Assembly: GCA_021814735.1 (NCBI GenBank)
Contig: JAKAHX010000153.1
Span: 1 to 5,291 of the forward strand
Length of the DNA stretch: 5,291 bases
Source: Chloroflexota bacterium
GTDB taxonomy: Bacteria; Chloroflexota; Limnocylindria; Limnocylindrales; CSP1-4
Direction: 5' to 3'
The position numbers were made by a program, and so were the translations under genes. Positions 1 to 5,291 of this stretch are shown piece by piece (the stretch's first letter is position 1; the number at the start of each line of letters is the position of its first letter). The notes below the pieces were generated by a model. That model was not told the origin of the DNA, did no database searches, and worked only from the letters and a program-made list of their open reading frames with translations.

Positions 1-1216
1 CCAGGCGCCTGTGGGGAACCACGTGGTGGACCTGCAGGTCGTATTCCGCCATCGTGTGCTGCACGAGCCGCAGCGCGCGCACGCGGTCGGCGTCCGGGTC
101 GGCCCGCCCGCGCTGCTCCGGCCGGTCATCCAGGGCCCCGTACGCCACGGGATCCAGGTGACAGACCACCACGCCCACGCCCCGCGGCCGGAGCGAGGCG
201 AGCGGGCGCACCCAGGAAGGATCCAGGGACGGGGTGACCACGAGCAGCGTCATTCCCCGACGCAGCCGTCCCAGGCCCTGCAGCAGCAGCTCCACGAGCG
301 GCACGGCACCGTTCGCCTGGGCAGCGGCGAGGACCTGCATCAGCTTCTGGTGCTGGCGCGGCCCCCGGTCGGCCGGCAGGACCGGCAGCTGGCGGCCCGC
401 GGACGTCAGGCCCACCGCCCGGTTCTCCGCCAGCGCCTTCGCGCCCACGGCGGCCGCGACCCGCACCGCCGCCTCCAGCGTGGACTCGTCGCCGCGCCCG
501 GCCTGCACCGCCGGGTCCAGGTCGAGGAAGATCCAGACGTCGGCCGCCTGCTCGAGGTCGAACTCGCGGACGTAGAGCTCCTGCTGGCGAGCGGTCGTGG
601 GCCAGTGGATCCGGTTGTATGCGTCACCCGGCACGTACGGCCGGACCGACGTGACGAGCGGCGTGCTCTGGAGCGTCCGCTCGCGGCTGGCGTGCGTCCC
701 CTCCAGCGAGGTCGCGGGGACGCGCCAGAACGGCAGCGGCTCTACCCGGGGGTAGACCACCAGCGTCGCGCCGCGTCCCACGGCCGCCGAGGCCTCGAAC
801 AGGCCGAACGGATCGCCGGTGCGAATCTGCAGGGGGTCGATGCGGTAGTGGCCCCGCCGGGTCAGCGGCACCCGGGTGATCCACGTCCGCTCGGCGCGCG
901 GCGACAGGGACAGCGCGCGGCCCGGCAGCGGGACCGGGAGCGTCGACGCGTGCTCGACCTCCAGCCACAGCTTGGGGAGCAGGCTCGCGTTCCGCAGGGT
1001 GTACGTCACCCGCAGCTGCTCCCCCACCGACCCGTGGAGCTGCCCCAGGACGTAGCCGGCCTCCAGGTCCGCCAGGCCCAGGCGCGTGACCACGTAGGCG
1101 CCCCCGCCGACCAGCAGGATCAGGTAGACGAGGAAGAACAGGAAGTCGGCGCCGGTCGAGAAGGCGCCCACCACCAGGATGGTCGCAAGGACCAGCAGCT
1201 GGAGCCGCGCGATCAT
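1..1216 (-). CDS. DUF58 domain-containing protein (C-terminus cut off by window edge)
   Basis: I translated 405 codons by hand from the ATG at 1216 to the left edge without meeting a stop. The protein has two N-terminal hydrophobic segments (about residues 5-21 and 25-44), then a soluble region. The DUF58 signature lies at about 193-222 (PYVPGDAYNRIHW, then AR and YVREFDLEQ). A von Willebrand A-like segment follows (VWIFLDLDP, 227-235). The DxSxS metal site of true VWA domains reads D-L-D-P-A here, so metal binding is doubtful. The start is secure because an in-frame TAG lies six codons upstream with no other start between. There is no clear Shine-Dalgarno; translation probably depends on ribosomes finishing the MoxR gene 15 nt upstream. 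DUF58 proteins are membrane-anchored partners of MoxR ATPases; the exact role and substrate are unknown. Family identification is confident. Confidence 0.9.
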   Translation of the reverse strand, partial: MIARLQLLVLATILVVGAFSTGADFLFFLVYLILLVGGGAYVVTRLGLADLEAGYVLGQLHGSVGEQLRVTYTLRNASLLPKLWLEVEHASTLPVPLPGRALSLSPRAERTWITRVPLTRRGHYRIDPLQIRTGDPFGLFEASAAVGRGATLVVYPRVEPLPFWRVPATSLEGTHASRERTLQSTPLVTSVRPYVPGDAYNRIHWPTTARQQELYVREFDLEQAADVWIFLDLDPAVQAGRGDESTLEAAVRVAAAVGAKALAENRAVGLTSAGRQLPVLPADRGPRQHQKLMQVLAAAQANGAVPLVELLLQGLGRLRRGMTLLVVTPSLDPSWVRPLASLRPRGVGVVVCHLDPVAYGALDDRPEQRGRADPDADRVRALRLVQHTMAEYDLQVHHVVPHRRL

Positions 1217-1231
1217 GGCGTCTGCCGGCGC

Positions 1232-2200
1232 CTACGCCGGGCGCACCCGCGGGCGTTCCATGGCTCCCCCCTCTACCGGCACCGAGTCCACGAGGTCGCG
1301 AATGACCTGGCGGCCGTCCACGTCGCGGAGTGTCGCGGCGGTCTTGACGATGATGCGATGGGCCAGCGCCGGCTCGGCCAGCGCCTTCACGTCGTCCGGG
1401 ATCGCGTAGTCCCGTCCCTCGAGCGCCGCCACCGCCTGGGCAGCGCGGTAGAGCGCCAGCGAGCCGCGCGGCGAGGCGCCCAGCTGGACGTCCGGGTGCG
1501 ACCGCGTGGCGGAGGTCAGTCGGACGATGTAGTCGGCCACCACCGGGTCCACGAAGGTCTCGCGCACCATGGCCTGCATGGCGAGGAGCTCCTCGACGCT
1601 CACCACCTCGCCGATCTCGCTGAGCGGGTGGGCGCGCTTCTGCTGGTCCAGCACCACGATCTCCTCGGCCGGCGAGGGATAGCCAAGCCGCAGGCGGAGC
1701 ATGAACCGGTCGAGCTGCGCCTCCGGGAGCGCGAACGTGCCCTCGTACTCGATGGGGTTCTGCGTGGCCAGCACCAGGAACGGGCTCGGCATGGGGTAGG
1801 TCTTGCCGTCGATCGTCGCCTGCCGCTCCTCCATGCACTCGAGCAGCGCGGACTGGGTCTTGGGCGTGGCCCGGTTGATCTCGTCGGCCAGCACCACCTG
1901 GGCCATGATCGGGCCCGGCCGGAACTCGAACTCCTGCGTCCGCTGGTTGTAGATCGAGAGGCCCGTGACGTCCGACGGCAGCAGGTCCGGGGTGAACTGG
2001 ATGCGCCGGAAGGAGCACCCGAGGCTGCGCGCGAGTGCCTTGGCGAGCACGGTCTTGCCCGTGCCCGGGACGTCCTCGATCAGGATGTGCCCCTGGCACA
2101 CGAGGGCCACCAGCGCCAGGCGGACCACGTCGTGCTTGCCGACGATGACGCGCTCGACGTTGGAGATGACGCGCCCACCGAGCGCCTGCACGTCCGCCAT
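1232..2200 (-). CDS. MoxR-family AAA+ ATPase
   Basis: A complete 322-residue protein, the usual length for the family. It has a Walker A motif EDVPGTGKT (42-50), Walker [10 protein letters not shown] (102-110, with D106 and E107), sensor 1 ATQNP (145-149), an arginine-finger region LDRFM (163-167) and sensor 2 ASPRGS (242-247). The C-terminal part is the helical lid domain. MoxR ATPases are cytoplasmic, ATP-driven chaperone-like proteins that assemble or activate partners, often with DUF58 and VWA proteins encoded beside them, as here. The ATG start is preceded by GGGGGAG at a 6-nt spacing, and an in-frame TGA at 2216-2218 leaves no earlier start. All ATPase residues look intact. It is separated from pbpA upstream by 203 bp, so it probably starts its own transcription unit, though readthrough from pbpA is possible. 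The family symbol moxR is often applied; the subfamily and real target cannot be told from sequence. Confidence 0.96.
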   Translation of the reverse strand: MADVQALGGRVISNVERVIVGKHDVVRLALVALVCQGHILIEDVPGTGKTVLAKALARSLGCSFRRIQFTPDLLPSDVTGLSIYNQRTQEFEFRPGPIMAQVVLADEINRATPKTQSALLECMEERQATIDGKTYPMPSPFLVLATQNPIEYEGTFALPEAQLDRFMLRLRLGYPSPAEEIVVLDQQKRAHPLSEIGEVVSVEELLAMQAMVRETFVDPVVADYIVRLTSATRSHPDVQLGASPRGSLALYRAAQAVAALEGRDYAIPDDVKALAEPALAHRIIVKTAATLRDVDGRQVIRDLVDSVPVEGGAMERPRVRPA

Positions 2201-2206
2201 TCGCCA

Positions 2207-2213
2207 CTCCCCC
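2207..2213 (-). promoter_or_regulatory. Ribosome binding site of the MoxR-family gene
   Basis: The minus strand reads GGGGGAG, then six bases (TGGCGA), then ATG. The purine-rich block is close to the anti-16S consensus and sits at a normal distance. Together with the in-frame TGA just upstream, it fixes the start at 2200. Confidence 0.65.
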
Positions 2214-2347
2214 GCTCACGCGCCGCGTCGATCCGGCCGCGAGTCGTGCCGGCCGTCTGGTCATGGTACGTCACGGGTTCCCAGGGGGTTCACGACGGTG
2301 CTCCGCGCCGGTGCCTCCGTGCATGCCGCGCCGTGGGAGGCCGCCCC

Positions 2348-2415
2348 GGACGCGCCGCGATGTCACGGGGCTGTGGACCCCTGCCCGCGGACGCGCGGGG
2401 ACGTCACGGGGCCGT
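2348..2415. repeat. Imperfect 27-bp direct repeat at a 41-bp offset, spanning the end of pbpA
   Basis: Positions 2348-2374 and 2389-2415 match at 23 of 27 bases in the same orientation. The shared core is RYGTCACGGGG. The right copy includes the pbpA stop codon (2404-2406) and its last three sense codons; the left copy is non-coding. The core RYGTCACGGG occurs a third time at 2268-2277, without the flanking similarity. It may be a small duplication of the end of pbpA, or a set of protein-binding sites. No family is recognised. Confidence 0.6.
2384..2399 (-). terminator. Possible terminator hairpin after pbpA
   Basis: A perfect 6-bp GC stem (CCCGCG paired with CGCGGG) encloses a 4-nt loop. 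It begins 4 nt beyond the pbpA stop codon in the direction of transcription. No T-run follows, so it is not a canonical intrinsic terminator; in DNA this GC-rich short stems also arise by chance. Its place, directly after the last gene of the rodA-pbpA pair, is what argues for a role in ending or stabilising that transcript. Confidence 0.3.
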
Positions 2416-3957
2416 TCCCGACTGCAGCGCCAGGTAGTCGGCCATGAGGTGGCCCGCCAGCGGGGCTGCCTCCGTGGCCCCGGATCCGGCCCGCTCGAGC
2501 AGCACCGCCACCGCGATGCGGGCGCCCTGGACCGGCGCGAAGCCCACGAACCACGAGTGGGGCTCCCCCGTGCCGCCCAGTTGCGCGGTGCCCGTCTTCC
2601 CGGCGGTGGGAACGCCCGGGATCCTCGCTTCGCCGGCGAACGGGATCCCCCACGCTCCCTCCACCGCCTGCTCCATGGCGTTGGCGATCACGGACGCCGT
2701 CGCGGGATCGATCACCCGGTGCCAGACGACGGGCTGGCGGACCTGGAACGCGCCCTGGGAGGTCCGGGTCCCGATCACCAGCTGCGGCTGCATCTCGACG
2801 CCGCCATTGGCGATCGTGGCGGCCACCAGCGCCATCTGGAGCGGCGTCACCAGCACCTCGGCCTGCCCGTAGGCGGCGTTGGCCAGCTCCACGCGGTCCT
2901 TGAACCCGCCAAGCGGGCCGCCGCCACCGGTGACCTGGCTGGCGGCCGTCGGCAGGTCGAACGGCAGCGGCGCGCCGAAGCCGAGGCGTGCTGCCCACTG
3001 CACCAGCGCCGGCCCCCCCACGGCAAGGCCGACGTGGGCGAAGTAGATGTTGCAGGACACCTCGAGCGCCTGCGTGTAGTCGAGCGCGATGCCATCGGTG
3101 AACGGGTGGTGCCCGTCGATCACGCGGTACCCGTCCACCAGGAAGCCGGTCTTCTCCTCTGCCGGCTGGTCCGGGTAGGTCGTCTGCGGGGTGATCGTGC
3201 CCGAGCCGAGCCCCGCGATCGACGTCACCAGCTTGAAGACCGAACCCGGCACGAAGAGCCCCTGCGTCGCGCGGTCCAGGAAGGGCGAACCGGGGTCCTT
3301 CGACAAGCGCTGGAACGCCGCTGCCGCAGTGGCGGGGTTCGAGACGCGGTTCGGATCGAAACCCGGCGTGCTCACCATGGCCAGGATGCGACCCGTGGCG
3401 GGGTCGATCGCCACCACGGCCCCCCGTCGGTCGCCCATCAGTCGCTCGGCGTCCTGCTGCAGCCGCATGTCGATGCTCAGGGTGACATCCGCCGGCTGGT
3501 CCAGCGATGGCCGCAGCTTGCGCAGGAGCAGGTCCGTCTCCGACGAGCCGGGCAGACCCATGAGCACACTGTTCTGGGCCGCCTCGAGACCGGCCGTCCC
3601 GAACTGGGCGCTGCGGTAGCCCAGGAGCGGCCCCAGAGACGGGTCGGCCAGGTACACGCGCTCGATGCTGCCGTCCGGACGGCGCACCGAGCGGGCCAGG
3701 ACGGTGCCGCGCGAGTCGAGGATCTCCCCGGGCAGCGTCTCCTGCTGCGCCGCCTGGACGAGCGGGTTGGCCGGGTCGACCGTCAGGACGTCGGCGCGCA
3801 CCACCTGCCAGTACGTCAGCGTGCCGGCGATCAGCACGTACGCCAGCCCGAGCGTCATCGCCACGCGCAGGACCGACCGGCCGATGGGCGGCGCAACGGG
3901 GCCCTCCGCAGGCCCCGCGACCTCGCGCTCCGGACGACGCCCGCCGCTCCTGGTCAC
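2404..3957 (-). CDS. pbpA: Class B penicillin-binding protein (PbpA/PBP2-type peptidoglycan transpeptidase)
   Basis: This is a 517-residue D,D-transpeptidase that cross-links peptidoglycan peptides outside the membrane. A short basic cytoplasmic tail (1-28) precedes one membrane anchor (about 29-50), then the PBP dimerisation-type region (about 51-155) and the transpeptidase domain (about 176-510). All three active-site motifs are intact: SVFK (239-242, nucleophile S239), SCN (301-303) and KTGTA (454-458). The segment AYGQAEVLVTPLQMA (362-376) is also typical. No PASTA domain is present, and the length is near that of mycobacterial PbpA (about 490). I chose the GTG at 3957 because GGAGGTG lies 4 nt upstream and it overlaps the rodA stop as GTGA. 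The frame stays open to 4500, but that would overlap rodA, and the next ATG (codon 34) would cut into the membrane anchor. It most likely works with the adjoining RodA-type polymerase in side-wall or septal synthesis; beta-lactams would be expected to acylate S239. Confidence 0.96.
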   Translation of the reverse strand: MTRSGGRRPEREVAGPAEGPVAPPIGRSVLRVAMTLGLAYVLIAGTLTYWQVVRADVLTVDPANPLVQAAQQETLPGEILDSRGTVLARSVRRPDGSIERVYLADPSLGPLLGYRSAQFGTAGLEAAQNSVLMGLPGSSETDLLLRKLRPSLDQPADVTLSIDMRLQQDAERLMGDRRGAVVAIDPATGRILAMVSTPGFDPNRVSNPATAAAAFQRLSKDPGSPFLDRATQGLFVPGSVFKLVTSIAGLGSGTITPQTTYPDQPAEEKTGFLVDGYRVIDGHHPFTDGIALDYTQALEVSCNIYFAHVGLAVGGPALVQWAARLGFGAPLPFDLPTAASQVTGGGGPLGGFKDRVELANAAYGQAEVLVTPLQMALVAATIANGGVEMQPQLVIGTRTSQGAFQVRQPVVWHRVIDPATASVIANAMEQAVEGAWGIPFAGEARIPGVPTAGKTGTAQLGGTGEPHSWFVGFAPVQGARIAVAVLLERAGSGATEAAPLAGHLMADYLALQSGTAP

Positions 3958-5291
3958 GAGGCACCTCCGGCGCTGATGGGACGACTCTCCACCACGGAGA
4001 CCTCCTGGGCCCAGGGCCGGCGTCGCGGCACCCTGGGCGGGGGCGGCGGTTCCACGCCGCGATCGCTCAGCGCGAGGAGCAGGCCCACTGCGAGCGCGTT
4101 GGCGACGAGCGAGCTCCCGCCGTAGCTCACGAACGGGAGGGTGATCCCGGTGAGCGGCACGAGCTTGATGTTGCCGCCGATGATGATGGCGGCCTGCACC
4201 ACCATCACCAGCGTGAGCCCGGCGGCCAGCAGCGAGCGGAAGTCGTCCTGGGCAGTGGCCGCGATCCGCAGGCCCCGTTCCGCGATCACGAGGTAGCACG
4301 CGAGCACCACCAGCGCGCCGAGCAGGCCGAGCTCGTCGGCGATCGCCGCGAAGACGAAGTCGCTCTGGACCACCGGGATCGCCGGCGCTCCACCCACCGT
4401 GGGCAGCCCCGCCCCCAGGCCGGTGCCCAGGATCCCGCCCGTGCCGAGCGCATAGAGCGCACGGAGCGTCTGGTACCCGGCACCCTGCGGGTCGCTCCAC
4501 GGGTTCAGCCAGATGTCGACCCGCAGCCGGACCACCGGATAGAGCTCGTACAGCGCGGCGCTCCCGGCCAGGAAGAGCGCGAGCCCCACCACCACGTAGC
4601 TGAGGCGCTCCGTGGCGACGTACAGGAGCAGGAGAAAGACCAGGAAGTAGAGGAGCGCCGAGCCCAGGTCACGCTGGAAGATCACCACGCCCAGGGCGAT
4701 CCCCAGCATCGCGCCCATCGGCAGCAGGTAGGGCAGCGGTGGCAGCCCCACCGGACCGACCCGCAGGCTGGCGCGCGCCAGCAGCTCCCGGTGCTCGGCG
4801 AGGTATCCGGCCAGGAAGACCACCATGATCACCTTGAGCGGCTCCGACGGCTGGCCGCAGATGGGCCCCACGCACAGGTCGAGCTGGGCGCCGTTGACGT
4901 CGCGGCCGAACGCGAAGACCGCCAGCAGGAGCGCGATGCCGGCGGCCGCCCACGTGTACTTGTAGAGGCGCAGCCAGTTGTCGCTGCGGACCGCGATCGC
5001 GAGGACCGCCACGACCACCAGCGACAGGAGCAGCCATCCCAGCTGCAGCTGCGCCAGTCCCAGCGCGTGCCCGCCGATCTGCTGCACCACCAGGTCCTGC
5101 GGCAGACGCTCCATCACGAGCAGCGAGAGCCCGCCCAGCAGCGCCACCGTCGGGAACAGGATCTGGTCCATCCGGCGGCCGGCCAGCACGAACCCCACGT
5201 GCACGGCGAGGACCGCGGCAAGATAGACGCCCAGCAGCCGGAGGTCGCCCAGCTCCGGACGACCGGCCAGCGTGGAGGAGAGCGACGCGCG
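3954..5291 (-). CDS. rodA: RodA/FtsW/SpoVE (SEDS) peptidoglycan glycosyltransferase (N-terminus cut off by window edge)
   Basis: A polytopic membrane protein; 445 residues are visible and the frame is open through the right edge, so the true start lies outside. About ten or eleven hydrophobic spans are evident. Using numbering from the window edge, SEDS landmarks are QPSEPLKV (147-154), FQRDLGSALLYF (205-216, with D208 at the position of the essential Asp), VDIWLNPWSDPQGAGYQ (258-274), DFVFAAIADELGLLG (311-325) and LPFVSYGGSS (385-394). SEDS proteins polymerise lipid II into glycan chains at the membrane and act with a class B PBP; here that partner, pbpA, overlaps by 4 nt. That pairing favours rodA over ftsW, but sequence alone does not settle it. 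Oddities are a Trp-less, two-cysteine loop before QPSE and a proline-rich, basic cytoplasmic tail from about 410. An internal GTG at 5204 would start the protein inside a hydrophobic span and is not the likely start. Confidence 0.95.
   Translation of the reverse strand, partial: RASLSSTLAGRPELGDLRLLGVYLAAVLAVHVGFVLAGRRMDQILFPTVALLGGLSLLVMERLPQDLVVQQIGGHALGLAQLQLGWLLLSLVVVAVLAIAVRSDNWLRLYKYTWAAAGIALLLAVFAFGRDVNGAQLDLCVGPICGQPSEPLKVIMVVFLAGYLAEHRELLARASLRVGPVGLPPLPYLLPMGAMLGIALGVVIFQRDLGSALLYFLVFLLLLYVATERLSYVVVGLALFLAGSAALYELYPVVRLRVDIWLNPWSDPQGAGYQTLRALYALGTGGILGTGLGAGLPTVGGAPAIPVVQSDFVFAAIADELGLLGALVVLACYLVIAERGLRIAATAQDDFRSLLAAGLTLVMVVQAAIIIGGNIKLVPLTGITLPFVSYGGSSLVANALAVGLLLALSDRGVEPPPPPRVPRRRPWAQEVSVVESRPISAGGAS
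3962..3968 (-). promoter_or_regulatory. Ribosome binding site of pbpA, inside the end of rodA
   Basis: The minus strand reads GGAGGTG, four bases (CCTC), then the GTG start of pbpA. It is a near-perfect Shine-Dalgarno lying within the last codons of rodA, whose TGA stop shares bases with the GTG. It decides the pbpA start and indicates translational coupling. Confidence 0.8.

Noticed and set aside
230..240. A metal-binding VWA (MIDAS) site in the DUF58 protein
   Set aside because: The position that would carry DxSxS reads D-L-D-P-A, lacking both serines. I therefore do not claim metal binding. Coordinates given here are protein residues.
2234..2255. Inverted repeat CGGCCG with a 10-nt spacer in the leader of the MoxR gene
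   Set aside because: A six-base self-complementary GC word occurring twice is unremarkable at this base composition, and it does not resemble a known riboswitch or operator.
2263..2293. A possible promoter for the MoxR gene (TACCAT at 2263-2268, GTGAAC at 2288-2293 on the minus strand)
   Set aside because: The -10 matches four of six bases, the -35 about three of six, and the spacer is 19 nt. That is too weak to call without transcription-start data.
11..2437. An 808-codon open frame on the plus strand
   Set aside because: It lies antisense to the DUF58 and MoxR genes, whose conserved motifs are clear. Its translation is low-complexity, rich in Arg, His, Gln and Gly, as expected when GC-rich codons are read in the opposite strand.
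2263..4125. A 620-codon open frame on the plus strand
   Set aside because: It is antisense to pbpA and the end of rodA, shows no recognisable domain, and is another by-product of few stops in GC-rich DNA.
3958..4500. A 181-codon upstream extension of the pbpA frame
   Set aside because: It would overlap conserved rodA sequence throughout, its translation resembles no PBP N-terminus, and the GTG at 3957 has a strong Shine-Dalgarno.
5202..5204. GTG as the start of the RodA-type protein
   Set aside because: The frame continues upstream to the window edge with hydrophobic, family-like sequence (for example LRLLGVYLAAVLAV), so this GTG is internal.

Overview
The window is very GC-rich (about 70% by eye). 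It carries four protein genes, all on the minus strand, so transcription runs from right to left. No tRNA, rRNA, CRISPR array, transposase or phage gene is visible. The host is a free-standing, high-GC bacterium. The wording of the RodA-type protein (QPSEPLKV, FQRDLGSALLYF, VDIWLNPWSDP, LPFVSYGGSS) and the rodA-pbpA order suggest Chloroflexota or possibly Actinomycetota. That assignment is inference from remembered family sequences, not from a search.

Right half (2404-5291): a peptidoglycan synthase pair. A RodA/FtsW-family glycosyltransferase has its N-terminus cut off by the right edge. It overlaps by a GTGA junction with a class B penicillin-binding protein of the PbpA/PBP2 type. The first protein polymerises lipid II into glycan strands and the second cross-links them. 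The 4-nt overlap and strong Shine-Dalgarno sequence indicate coupled translation of the two partners.

Middle (2201-2403): a 203-bp gap, the only sizeable non-coding stretch. It holds a short GC hairpin just after the pbpA stop, a 27-bp imperfect repeat at a 41-bp offset that covers the end of pbpA, and a third copy of the repeat core nearer the next gene.

Left half (1-2200): a complete MoxR-family AAA+ ATPase followed after 15 nt by a DUF58 protein whose C-terminus is cut off by the left edge. This is the common MoxR-DUF58 chaperone-type pair. The two genes lie in the same reading frame, separated by a TAG codon and five sense codons.

Overall this looks like ordinary core envelope and housekeeping sequence. 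I do not see a new system. The points worth a second look are the repeated motif in the gap, the in-frame moxR/DUF58 junction, an unusual cysteine-containing loop in RodA and a five-proline run near the RodA C-terminus.
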